Positions 1 through 8,002 of a DNA stretch of 64,000 nt are shown here, piece by piece. Within the stretch, counting starts at the first letter, position 1. Each line of letters begins with the position of its first letter. A program made the position numbers and the translations under genes. Below the pieces are notes generated by a model that was not told where the DNA came from, made no database searches, and was given only the letters and a program-made list of their open reading frames with translations. The stretch covers positions 1-64,000 of the forward strand of contig JAXMFB010000010.1 of NCBI GenBank assembly GCA_046347945.1, in the 5' to 3' direction. This DNA comes from Zeimonas sp046347945 (lineage in GTDB: Bacteria > Pseudomonadota > Gammaproteobacteria > Burkholderiales > Burkholderiaceae_E).

Positions 1-663
1 GAGCACGATCAGCCGCCAGAACGCCGCCGGCATGGCGGCCGCGTTCGCGAGCCGAATCGGCGCGCCGCGCTCGTGCGCCTTCGCGACCCCCGGCTCCTCG
101 ACGCCGGCGACGATCAGCGCTACCGCCAGGAAGGCGGGCACGACCGCCACCCACAGCACCGCGCGCAGGTCGTTGGCCCACATCCAGAGGAACAGCATCG
201 CCAGCAACGGGCCGACGAACGCCCCGACCGTGTCGAGCGCCTGCCGCAGTCCGTAGGCCGCGTCGCGCGATCCGGGCGGCGTGACGTCGGCGACCAGCGC
301 ATCGCGCGGCGCGCCGCGTATGCCCTTGCCGATGCGGTCGGCAAAGCGCGCCGCGACGACGCCGACCGCGCCGTCGGCGAGCGGGAACATCGGTTTGGTG
401 AACGCGGACAGGCCGTAGCCGAGCAGCACCAGCGGCTTGCGGCGCGCGAACCGGTCGGACACGTAACCGGAGAATACCTTCGAGATCGACGCCGTCGCTT
501 CGGCGATGCCCTCGACGATGCCCACGGTGAGCACCGACAGGCCGAGCACCGCGGTCATGTAGACCGGCAGCACCGCGTGGATCAGCTCCGACGACATGTC
601 CATGAACAGGCTCACGCCGCCGAGCACCCAGACGGTTCGGGGAATGCGGCGGGAAGCATCCAT
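1..663 (-). CDS. MFS transporter, N-terminal part (runs off left edge)
   Basis: The leftward frame beginning with ATG at 663 stays open to the window edge, giving 221 residues. It reads as the first half of a major facilitator superfamily permease: hydrophobic helices near residues 10-30, 38-58, 75-95 and 150-190, and the cytoplasmic loop motif between helices 2 and 3 in the form GYVSDRFARRKP. The residues DRIGKGIRGAPRDAL resemble a subgroup of uncharacterised proteobacterial MFS proteins. The substrate cannot be told. It is divergent from the cardiolipin synthase gene, with about 100 bases between them. The C-terminal half is outside the window. High confidence in the family, none in the substrate. 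Confidence 0.85.
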   Translation of the reverse strand, partial: MDASRRIPRTVWVLGGVSLFMDMSSELIHAVLPVYMTAVLGLSVLTVGIVEGIAEATASISKVFSGYVSDRFARRKPLVLLGYGLSAFTKPMFPLADGAVGVVAARFADRIGKGIRGAPRDALVADVTPPGSRDAAYGLRQALDTVGAFVGPLLAMLFLWMWANDLRAVLWVAVVPAFLAVALIVAGVEEPGVAKAHERGAPIRLANAAAMPAAFWRLIVL

Positions 664-765
664 GTTTGCGTGGACTCCGGTCGTGCGGCCCAACGACGTG
701 ATCCTAACCCGCGCCCCGCAGGCTCGTGCTATGTTGGCTGCGCCGACCACCCGCGCGCAGTCGCC

Positions 766-2154
766 ATGCACTGGCTCTTTTCGTTGACACCCCTCGAGCA
801 CGGCGCGTTCGTCTTCGTGGGGTTGCTGATCTACGTCATGGTGACCCGCATCGGGCAGCAGCATCGGCATCCGTCCGCGGCGATCGCCTGGGTGATGTCG
901 ATCGCGCTGCTGCCGTACGTGGGCACGCCGCTGTTCCTGATCTTCGGCACGCGCAAGCTGGCGCGTGTGCGCCGCCGGTTCGTGGTGCGCGCGCCGGCGG
1001 CGGTCGGCACCGAAGGGCCGGAATGGGCGTCGACGCTGCTGGCCGCCCTGGGGGTGCCGCCGCCGGTGCGCAACGTCTCGATCGCTTTCCAGGGCGAGGG
1101 CGAGAGCGCGCTGCGCGAGCTGGTCGTACTGATCGACGGCGCGCGCGAGCGCGTCGACCTCAGCACCTTCGTGATGGCCGACGACGCGGTCGGCGCTGCG
1201 GTGTCGGCCGCGCTGGTGCGTGCCGCCGGGCGGGGCGTGCAGGCGAGGGTGCTGCTCGACGCGATCGGGGGCTTGCGCACCTCCAGGCGGCTGGCGCGTG
1301 AGCTGCGCGCAGGCGGCGTCCCGGTGCGCTGGTTCATGCCGGTGGTGCGCAATCCCGTGCGCGGACGCACCAACCTGCGCAATCATCGCAAGCTCGTCGC
1401 GGTCGACGGCGAGTCGGTCTGGAGCGGCGGGCGCAACCTGGCGGCCGAGTACTTCGTCGATGCGCCAGGGCGGCCGGCGTGGCGTGACCTGAGCTTCGTC
1501 GTGCGCGGGCCGCTGGCGGTGCAGGCACACGAGACCTTCGATCACGATTGGGCCGCAGCCTGGGGCAAGTCGCCTCGCGCCGCGCGGGCCACAGTGCCGC
1601 CGGCGGGGGTCGACTGCGGGCCCGGCGCGCAACTGGTGCCGAGCGGACCCGACCATGCCGACGATACCGTGCACGCGCTGCTCCTCGCGTCGGCCTACCA
1701 CGCGCGCGAGCGGATCCTGGCGGTCACGCCGTACTTCATTCCCGACGACGCACTGCTCGCGGCGTGGTGCATCGCATGCCGGCGCGGCGTGCGCCTGACG
1801 CTCGTCGTGCCGCAGCGCTCGAACCACTGGATGGCCGACTGGGCGAGGGAGCGCGCGCTGCGCGCGCTGGCCGCGGCGGGCGCGCAAGTGCTGATGTTTC
1901 CCGCGATGCTCCATGCGAAGGCGGTCGTCGTCGACCGGCAACTCGCGCTGTGCGGCTCGGCGAACCTGGACGGGCGCAGCCTGTTCGTGAACTTCGAACT
2001 GATGACGGCGTTCTACGGCCCCGACGAGATCGGGTGGCTCGCCGCGTGGATCGATGCGCAGGCGCAGCAGTCGGGCGCGTACGAGGCGCGTGCGCCGTCG
2101 TGGGGGCGCGACGTGCTGGAAGGCGTCGTGCGCTCGGTGGGGTTCCAGCTCTAG
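766..2154 (+). CDS. cls: Cardiolipin synthase (phospholipase D family)
   Basis: A 462-residue membrane-bound enzyme that condenses two phosphatidylglycerol molecules (or PG with another phospholipid) to cardiolipin at the inner membrane. Two N-terminal hydrophobic segments (about residues 8-28 and 38-58) are followed by two phospholipase D catalytic motifs of the HxKx4D type: H207-K209-D214 (NHRKLVAVD) and H383-K385-D390 (HAKAVVVD), the second followed by GSANLDGRS. The frame is open much further upstream, but the ATG at 766 puts the first membrane helix at the N-terminus as in ClsA/ClsB-type proteins. The length fits the family. No strong ribosome binding site is seen. Which Cls subclass it is cannot be settled. 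Confidence 0.9.
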   Translation: MHWLFSLTPLEHGAFVFVGLLIYVMVTRIGQQHRHPSAAIAWVMSIALLPYVGTPLFLIFGTRKLARVRRRFVVRAPAAVGTEGPEWASTLLAALGVPPPVRNVSIAFQGEGESALRELVVLIDGARERVDLSTFVMADDAVGAAVSAALVRAAGRGVQARVLLDAIGGLRTSRRLARELRAGGVPVRWFMPVVRNPVRGRTNLRNHRKLVAVDGESVWSGGRNLAAEYFVDAPGRPAWRDLSFVVRGPLAVQAHETFDHDWAAAWGKSPRAARATVPPAGVDCGPGAQLVPSGPDHADDTVHALLLASAYHARERILAVTPYFIPDDALLAAWCIACRRGVRLTLVVPQRSNHWMADWARERALRALAAAGAQVLMFPAMLHAKAVVVDRQLALCGSANLDGRSLFVNFELMTAFYGPDEIGWLAAWIDAQAQQSGAYEARAPSWGRDVLEGVVRSVGFQL

Positions 2155-2191
2155 CGCGGAACGGCGCGCACCCGGTGCCTTCGAACGGCGA

Positions 2192-2653
2192 TCAGTTCGC
2201 CATCCGGCCGAGCGTCGCGACCGCGATCGTCAGGAAGCCCAGCGCGAGGTTCAGCACGACGAGGCGGCGGATCGAATCGAGCGCGGCGGCGGCCCCGGGC
2301 CACTCGGACGCAGCGACGGCAGCGCGCATCTTCGGGTGCAGCTTCAGCGCGATCCAGACGAACACCAGTGTCATCGCTGCGGCGATCGCGGCCATCAGGT
2401 TCCATGACATCGGCGGCTTGCCGCCCGAGTTCGTCATCCCGGCGAACATCGCCAGCCCGCTGCCCCAGAGCAGCACCAGCGAGCCGCCCACCAGCGCGAA
2501 GAACCGCCCGAGCGCCGCGGCCATCAGCGGCAGGCGCTGCGGCGGCTGCAGCGTCGCGAGTGCTGCCGGGCGCAGGCAGAAGTGCGCGAACACCATGCCG
2601 CCGATCCAGACGACGACGGCGACGAAGTGCAGGAACAGCCAGAGTTCAGTCAT
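2192..2653 (-). CDS. CopD-like four-helix membrane protein
   Basis: A 153-residue integral membrane protein with four predicted helices (about 5-25, 45-66, 82-102, 125-147). The first helix carries HFVAVVVWIGGMVFAHF, with histidines at positions typical of CopD/HemJ-like proteins, which bind copper or haem within the membrane. The function of stand-alone betaproteobacterial members is not established. It converges on cls, ending 37 bases from the cls stop, and is transcribed alone. The frame is intact, unlike the genes just to its right. Confidence 0.75.
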   Translation of the reverse strand: MTELWLFLHFVAVVVWIGGMVFAHFCLRPAALATLQPPQRLPLMAAALGRFFALVGGSLVLLWGSGLAMFAGMTNSGGKPPMSWNLMAAIAAAMTLVFVWIALKLHPKMRAAVAASEWPGAAAALDSIRRLVVLNLALGFLTIAVATLGRMAN

Positions 2654-2799
2654 CGACGCGGCTCTCCGAAATCCGCAAGCGGCGACGCAGCGGCGTACGC
2701 CGACGAGTCAGCTGCCGCGGCGGTCGTTCGTTGTAGCGAAAGCCCGCCCGGATTGCAACCGCGGCGCCGGCGCGCGACCGTGCCGCAGGCCGTAGACTG

Positions 2800-3819
2800 T
2801 CGTTGCGCTGCGCGTGCCCGCAGCGTCCACGCAGCGAGCAGGTACCAGTCATGCGGTCCGGCAACAGCGCGCGCGAGCGCTCCGGGACGGCGCCTCGCGC
2901 CGCGACACCAGGCGGTCGCTCCTGAAGACGGGCAGGCATACCAGCGCCACCGCAGCGGCCAGCGGCAGGTCGAACTGCAGGATGTCGTCGCTCACGTCCA
3001 CCCCGTCCGGCGCGACCACGCGCAGGTGAGGCCGAGGACGACCAGGATGTTGTAGATGCTGCCGCCGATCAGGTTTCCGGGATCGCGACGTCCCGGTCGT
3101 TCTTCAGCGTCGCCATCAGCGTCGTGACGAGCTCCGGTGCCGAGGTGCCGATGGCGACGATGGTCAGGCCGATGACCGCTTCCGGCACGCCCCAGGCACG
3201 CGCGATCTCGGCCGCGCCGGAAACCAGCACCTGGGCACCCAGCACCGTCACCGCCATGCCCGCCAGCAGCAGCAGCGCGTGCCAGGCGCGCAGCCGCGCC
3301 GCGACCGGGTTGCAGCGGAGGCACCGCATTCCTCGGCGAACTCGCGCCTCAGTGCGGCGGACTCGAGCCGGCTCAATTGGACCACGGTCGCGGTGTAGGC
3401 GATCGCCGCGAGCAGCAGGAACATCCCCTCGACGCGACTGAGGACGTGCCGTCCCACGCCATGACGACGAGCGTCAGCGCGGGAGGCGATCATCACCGGG
3501 ACGTCGATGCGCACCGTGAAAGGAGCGTATCGGCAGCGGCACGATCAGTGCGCTCAGGCCGAGGATCAGCAGGATGTTGACGATGTTCGTCCCGGCGATG
3601 TTGCCCACCGCCAGCGGACCCTTGCCCTCGATCGCCGCCGTGGAGGGCTCCCACTGCCAGCTCGGGCGTGCTGGTGCCGATCGACACGGTCAGGCCGATG
3701 ATGATCGGCCTGATGTCGAGCATCACGGCGAGGCGCGACGCGCCGCGCAGGAGCATCTCGCCGCCGACGACGAGAATCACCAGGCCCGCGAGAAAGACGA
3801 CGACAGGGTGCAATTCCAT
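2800..3819 (-). pseudogene. Na+/Ca2+ exchanger (YrbG/CaxA family), frame-disrupted
   Basis: Reading leftward from ATG at 3819, the product begins MELHPVVVFLAGLVILVVGG and contains both alpha-repeat signatures of the CaCA cation exchanger superfamily: GLTVSIGTSTPELAVG near 3650-3690 and GLTIVAIGTSAPELVTT near 3120-3180. Between and after them the coding similarity moves to other frames at about 3645, 3510, 3480, 3330, 3080 and 3020. Recognisable pieces such as GPLAVGNIAGTNIVNILLIL and IGGSIYNILVVLGL each lie in a different frame. The left end is approximate, because a last helix-like piece (WYLLAAWTLRAR) near 2820-2860 has no clear stop after it. The residues between the breaks look well conserved, so sequencing indels are a strong alternative to decay. 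The intact protein would be about 340 residues. Nothing is seen between 2654 and 2800. Confidence 0.75.
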
Positions 3820-4009
3820 GAGGCTCGACGCGCAATGGCCCGCGCGCGGAACGCGGCCCGGGACGCATCCGATGCAGTACGATGGCCGCTGTCGCGCAAG
3901 AGCGCGGAAAGCGTCCGAGCAGCATCCGCCGCCCGCGCACGACCGGGCTGGCGGCGCACACCCGGACCGCACCGCGCCGAAGAGGACGACGACGACGACG
4001 ACGATGACG

Positions 4010-4892
4010 ATGCCCAAGCTGGATCACCTCCTGGCCGCAACCGATCTCCGCGCCGTCGCGCCATGCCGTCGAGCGCGCGGCCATGTTGAGCCGGGAGACC
4101 GGAGCGTCGCTGGACCTGCTTCACGGTCGATCGGGCGCCGCTCGAAAGGCTGCGGGAACTGATGCTCGACTCGCCCGACGGATTGCAGGAGCGGGTCCTG
4201 GCGCGCCGCGCGCGAGCGGCTGGGCGAGCTGGCGGAAACGCTTCGGGAACGCTTCGGCGTACCTGCAGGCGCCGCGTCGCGGCCGGCCCGGTGCTCGCGG
4301 AACTGGCCAGGCAAGTCGACGAGACCGCGGCCGACCTGATCGTCTGCGGCGCGCGGCGAGAGCTACGTGCGGCATCCGTTGCTCGGTTCCACCGCCGCTC
4401 CGGATGCTCTCGGCAAGGCGACGCGCCCGATGCTGGTCGTCAAGCAGGTTCCCCACGAGCCGTACCGCGCCTTGCTCGTGCCCGTCGACTTCTCGCCGTC
4501 GTCGGTGCGGGCCGTCAGGCATGCCCGGTCGGTCGCCCCGAAGGCCGACATCGCCCTGTTGCACACGCTTTCGAGGTGCCGTTCGAGGGGCACCTTCGGT
4601 ACGCCAGGGTCGACGAAGCGACGATCCACCACCACCGCGTCGTCGCCAGGCAAGGACGCGACCCGCAAGCTGCTCGAATTGGCCGGGGAGGCCGGATTGC
4701 CGCCCCGCGCCGCGCGGCTGGTCGACGCACGGCGATCCGTCGCTACGGATCGTCGAGCAGGAACAGGAGTTGAACTGCGACCTGATCGTGATCGGCAAGC
4801 ACGGCCAGAACGTGGTCGAGGAACTGTTCCTCGGCAGCGTCACCCGGCACGTCCTCGCCGAGTCGCAAGGCGACGTGCTGGTCTCGGTGTGA
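4010..4892 (+). pseudogene. Two-domain universal stress protein (UspA), frame-disrupted
   Basis: From ATG at 4010 the sequence encodes a tandem UspA-type protein of about 290 residues, but the reading frame changes at least seven times. In order the pieces are MPKLDHLLAATDL, MLSRETGASLDLLH, LMLDSPDGLQERVL, AAGPVLAELARQVDETAADL, HPLLGSTAA through ALLVPVDFSPSSVRAVRHA, FEVPFEGHLRYARVDEATIH, DATRKLLELAGEAGLPPRAA and DPSLRIVEQEQELNCDLIVI, ending GSVTRHVLAESQGDVLVSV. The second UspA domain has the usual D in VPVDFS and the C-terminal nucleotide-binding-like GxVTRHVL stretch. Every piece is conserved, only the joints are broken. A (GAC)n tract runs up to the start codon. It is divergent from the exchanger gene. 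Confidence 0.8.
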
Positions 4893-4949
4893 CGGCGAGC
4901 GGTCGCCGCCGGCCCGACCGACCGCTTCAGCGCCGCGCCGCGCCGGCCG

Positions 4950-5495
4950 TCAGCTCTTGCCGGCCGGTTTCGCCGTCGGCGCGTCGAGGACGAGCTTGCC
5001 GTCCCTGACGGGGATCTTGTCCCCGGGCTCGTGGTCCATGCGCACCGTGTCGGTCCGGCCGTTCAGCGTGTAGCGCACGTCGTAGCCGACCACGGCGCTC
5101 GAATCGGTCGCCTCGACCGTCTGCAGCGCCGCTCTTCCGTCGTGTACGTCGCGATCCTTGCATGCCCTTCTGGATGCGATTGCCGGCGTAGCCGCGCCCG
5201 CGACCGTCGCAAGGTCCTTGCCCTGCCCGCCGCCGACCTGGTGCCTGATGACGCCGCCGACGACCGCACCCACCGCGGTGCCGACGAGCCGGTTCTCGTC
5301 CTTCACCTCGCGACGGCGCGTGACCGGCACCATCGCGCACTTTCCTCGTGCCGCTTCTCGACGTGCTTGACCGGCTTCACGGCGACCACCTCGGCGTACG
5401 ACGGGGCCGTGAAGGGACTTGTAGCCCGCGACGGCGCCAACCGAGAGGATCGCCGCGCCGCCGAGGACGACCCCTGCAACCATGGACTTGTTCAT
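4950..5495 (-). CDS. Glycine-zipper 2TM-domain envelope protein
   Basis: An open frame of 181 residues beginning MNKSMVAGVVLGGAAILSVG, an N-terminal signal or anchor segment. A glycine zipper follows (GTAVGAVVGGVIRHQVGGGQ, about residues 71-90), and the C-terminus has VGYDVRYTLNGRTDTVRMDH. This matches the Rickettsia 17-kDa/glycine-zipper 2TM family of small outer-membrane or periplasmic proteins of unknown role. The frame is open throughout, but two stretches look out of frame: the expected YAGNRIQKGMQ and TYTTEERRC are found in the other two frames around 5150-5200, and residues about 32-60 also look scrambled. Pairs of compensating indels are likely. It lies in the damaged cluster at 2.8-6.65 kb, so the translated sequence should not be trusted residue by residue. 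Confidence 0.65.
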   Translation of the reverse strand: MNKSMVAGVVLGGAAILSVGAVAGYKSLHGPVVRRGGRREAGQARREAARGKCAMVPVTRRREVKDENRLVGTAVGAVVGGVIRHQVGGGQGKDLATVAGAATPAIASRRACKDRDVHDGRAALQTVEATDSSAVVGYDVRYTLNGRTDTVRMDHEPGDKIPVRDGKLVLDAPTAKPAGKS

Positions 5496-5672
5496 CGCTT
5501 GCTCTCCTTACTGCGGGCGGCTCGACGCGCCCGGTGCACGTCGAGTATATGGCCGCTGGCCCGGTGGGCTCGGGGCCTCGGCGCGGGGCCGTTCGTCGGG
5601 CGGCCGGCGCCGTCGGCGCGGCAGGGGAGGCAGCGTCGAGCCGACGCGCGCATCGGCCGCGTCGCTGCCGGG

Positions 5673-6425
5673 TCAGCTCCGGTAACTCGATCGATGCCGT
5701 CGAGCGAGGCAGCAGCGCCGGCCACGGCGAGGCCGCCGCCGGTGCCGCGGGTCACGGCGTCCCACTGCGCCGTCGCGCTCTCGAGGATCGGCGTGCCGAT
5801 CCGCCGCAGGGCCCGCCGCCGCTCTGGGCGCGAACCTGGATCGTGCAGGTGGTCTCGAACATGTACATGGCCACGAACGCCTCGGCGACGCTGCGCCCGA
5901 CCGTGAGCAGCCCGTATTGCGCAGCATCAGGTAGCGCCTGTCGCCGAGGTCGTGCACGTAGCGCGGCTGGCGTCGACCAGGGCCACGCCTTCGTAGTCGT
6001 GATAGCCCAGCGACGCCAGCACGAACATCGAGCTGCGACAGCGGCAGCACGCCGTCCTGCTGCGCCGACACCGCCACCCTGTTCACGCTGTGCGTGTGCA
6101 GCACGCACGCCGCGTCTCGCGCGCCGCGTGCACCGCGCTGTGTATCGTGAAGCCCGCCGGGTTCACGTCGTGCGGGCTGCCGTCGACCTTGTGCCCATGA
6201 AGGTCCACCTTCACCAGGCTGGACGCCGTGATCTCGCTGAACAGCATCCCGTACGGGTTGATCAGGAAGTGGTGCTGCGGCCCCGGGATTCGCGCCGAGA
6301 TGTGCGTGAAGACGAGGTCGTCCCAGCCGTACAGCGCGACCAGCCGGTAGCAGGCGGCCAGGTCGATCCGCTGCTGCTCGGCGGCGGCCAGGTCGTTCGG
6401 GGCTTCGTACGGTCTCGACGTTCAT
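5673..6425 (-). pseudogene. Class II aldolase/adducin family protein, frame-disrupted
   Basis: From ATG at 6425 (MNVETVR) leftward, pieces in different frames rebuild a class II aldolase of about 250 residues: RIDLAACYRLVALYGWDDLV with FTHISAR, HHFLINPYGMLFSEI, KVDLHGHKVDGS, ACVLHTHSVNRVAVSAQQDG, YVHDLGDRRYLMLRN, and RSVAEAFVAMYMFETTC, with the end SSYRS. The metal-binding histidines of the family are visible in FTHIS and HTHS. At least six frame changes are needed. The family includes fuculose-phosphate aldolase, sugar epimerases and many proteins of unknown substrate, and this one is of the unknown kind. It is divergent from the TetR gene, with a repressor box in the shared 63-base gap. The 177 bases between its end and the glycine-zipper gene show no gene. 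Confidence 0.75.
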
Positions 6426-6454
6426 GGCGGTCTCCTCGGCAAAGGTCACGTGAT

Positions 6455-6472
6455 ATTATATAGACTGGTCTA
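6455..6472. promoter_or_regulatory. LmrA/QdoR-type TetR operator between aldolase and tetR genes
   Basis: The 18 bases ATTATATAGACTGGTCTA contain the inverted half-sites TAGAC and GTCTA separated by two bases. They fit, at every position, the box I recall for the Bacillus LmrA and YxaF/QdoR repressors (AWTATAtagaNYGgTCTA). The site lies 30 bases left of the aldolase start side and 16 bases before the tetR start. It overlaps AT-rich sequence (TATTATAT) that could serve as -10 elements. It is the only AT-rich patch for kilobases. Binding by the neighbouring TetR protein is inferred. Confidence 0.7.
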
Positions 6473-6488
6473 CATACAAAATCAAGCG

Positions 6489-7063
6489 ATGGCACGCAAG
6501 GCGGCAGCGGCGAACGACAGCCGGGAGCGCATGCTCGAGGCCGCGATCTCGCTGATGCGCGGATCGGGCCTGTCCGGCGCCGGCATCAACGAGGTCGTGC
6601 GCGAAAGCGGCGCGCCCAAGCGGCCTGGTCTATTACTACTTTCCCGAGGGAGCTGTCGCTCGCGGCCGAGGCGCTCGCGCTCTACACGCAGCGGGTGTGC
6701 GACTTCATCGACGCCGCGCTGTCGAGCCGCAAGGCGCCCGAGGACAAGGTTCGCGCGCTGTTTGCCGCGTTCGCGAGGCGCGTCGAGGAGGCCGGCTACC
6801 TGAAGAGCTGCGCCGTCGGCGCGGTCAGCCTCGATCTCGACGCCGACGTCGAGAAGCTGCAGCCCGTGCTCGCCGGGGCGTTCGCCCGCTGGGCCGACTG
6901 CATCGCCGCGCACTTCGACCTCGGCGATGCGAAGCGCACGCGGGCGTTCGCCGGCCTCGTGCTGACGACGGTGGAAGGCGCATACGTTCGCTGCCGCGCC
7001 GAACGCAGCAGGAAGCCCTTCACCGAAGCGGGGGAGTGGCTGTCGCGGCTGGCGGCGGGCTGA
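6489..7063 (+). pseudogene. TetR-family repressor (LmrA/YxaF-like), two frame breaks
   Basis: ATG at 6489 begins a TetR DNA-binding domain (RERMLEAAISLMRGSGLSGAGINEVVRESGAPK), which then leaves frame near 6621. The recognition-helix end GLVYYYFPEG is read in the next frame, and from about 6648 a third frame runs cleanly to the stop at 7063 (ELSLAAEALALYTQRVCDFI and onward). Two indels repaired would give about 191 residues, the usual length. The C-terminal part (KSCAVGAVSLDLDADVEKLQ) is of the type seen in LmrA/YxaF-like regulators, which agrees with the operator just upstream. It would repress itself and the divergent aldolase gene. This is the right-hand end of the damaged cluster, and the last 420 bases are intact. 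Confidence 0.75.
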
Positions 7064-7107
7064 GCGGGTGGCCGCGGCGGCGATCATTGCACGCCGACAA
7101 ACACGAA

Positions 7108-7131
7108 GGGCCTGGCATCGCTGCCAAGCCC
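7108..7131 (-). terminator. Hairpin downstream of tRNA-Lys
   Basis: GGGCCTGGCA and TGCCAAGCCC pair over ten positions with one mismatch around a four-base loop. Read leftward it follows the tRNA-Lys 3' end by about 24 bases and is followed by CTTCGTGTTTG, a weak U-rich tract. It probably ends the transcript of the queC/tRNA-Lys end of the leftward operon. It could also slow rightward transcription leaving tetR. Confidence 0.5.
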
Positions 7132-7154
7132 CTGGTTGTGTTCCGCGAAGATGT

Positions 7155-7230
7155 TGGTAGGCCGTGCTGGATTCGAACCAGCGACCAACGGATTAAAAGT
7201 CCGCTGCTCTACCAGCTGAGCTAACGACCC
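7155..7230 (-). tRNA. tRNA-Lys (anticodon TTT)
   Basis: The reverse strand gives a 76-base cloverleaf. The acceptor GGGTCGT pairs with ACGGCCT through a G-T pair, the D arm is GCTC/GAGC, the anticodon stem ACGGA/TCCGT brackets the loop CTTTTAA with anticodon TTT, the T arm is GCTGG/CCAGC around TTCGAAT, and an encoded CCA ends the gene. It follows queC in the same orientation (queC stop at 7331), so it may be cut from the end of that transcript. Confidence 0.97.
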
Positions 7231-7330
7231 ATCTTGCGAAGCCCGCAATTTTAGTATGGGTGTCGCCCCGGGTCAAACGACCTGCCGAGTCGGCGCTACG
7301 GCCGGCGCGCGTGCCGCCTGACAGCGCCGT

Positions 7331-8002
7331 TCACCGATACCGCGTCGGATCGGCCACCCCCGCCGCCGCGAACCCGTCGCGCCGGATGCGGCACGCGTCG
7401 CAGCGCCCGCAGGCGCGTCCTTGCCCGTCGGCCTGGTAGCAGGAGACTGTCGCCGAGAAATCGACGCCGAGCCGCGCGCCTTCGCGGATGATCTGCGCCT
7501 TGCTCATGTCGATGATCGGGGCGCGGATGCGGATCGGCCGGCCTTCGACGCCGGCCTTCGTCGCGAGGCTGGCCATCCGCTCGAACGCGGCCACGTACTC
7601 GGGGCGGCAGTCCGGGTAGCCGGAGTAGTCGACCGCATTGGCGCCGAAGTGGATCTCGCCGGCCTCGAGCGCTTCGGCCCAGCCGAGCGCAATCGACAGC
7701 ATGATGGTGTTGCGCGCCGGGACGTAGGTGACCGGGATCGCGCCCGGCGCGCCCGGTTGCTCCGGGACGGCGATCGACGCGTCGGTCAGCGCCGAGCCGC
7801 CGAAGCGCGAGAGGTCGATGTCGACGATCTCGTGGCGCGTGGCCCCCAGCGCTGTCGCCACCCGCGCGGCGGCGCGCAGCTCGGCCGCGTGGCGCTGCCC
7901 GTAGCGAAGCGAAAGCGCGTAGCACTCGCGGCCCTGTTCGCGGGCCAGCGCCAGCACGGTGGCCGAGTCGAGCCCGCCCGAGAGCAGGACGATCGCGCGC
8001 AT
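7331..8002 (-). CDS. queC: 7-cyano-7-deazaguanine synthase
   Basis: A 223-residue cytoplasmic enzyme that makes preQ0 from 7-carboxy-7-deazaguanine and ammonia using ATP, in queuosine biosynthesis. The PP-loop ATP-binding motif LLSGGLDSA lies at residues 6-14. The zinc site is formed by four cysteines near the C-terminus, C188, C198, C201 and C204 (CxxC-x2-C spacing at the end). The start ATG at 8002 overlaps the cpoB stop in an ATGA arrangement, so it is translationally coupled to the tol-pal genes. This placement directly after cpoB is common in proteobacteria. tRNA-Lys lies downstream. Confidence 0.96.
   Translation of the reverse strand: MRAIVLLSGGLDSATVLALAREQGRECYALSLRYGQRHAAELRAAARVATALGATRHEIVDIDLSRFGGSALTDASIAVPEQPGAPGAIPVTYVPARNTIMLSIALGWAEALEAGEIHFGANAVDYSGYPDCRPEYVAAFERMASLATKAGVEGRPIRIRAPIIDMSKAQIIREGARLGVDFSATVSCYQADGQGRACGRCDACRIRRDGFAAAGVADPTRYR

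Noticed and set aside
32..663. Rightward open frames at the left edge
   Set aside because: They are antisense to a clear MFS transporter on the minus strand.
2646..2939. Small leftward open frame between the CopD-like gene and the exchanger
   Set aside because: Arg/Pro-rich random composition; part of it is an out-of-frame reading of the exchanger's end.
3984..4010. (GAC)n tract before the UspA start as a phase-variable promoter
   Set aside because: The tract is short, imperfect and in a region of doubtful sequence; no -35/-10 is spaced across it.
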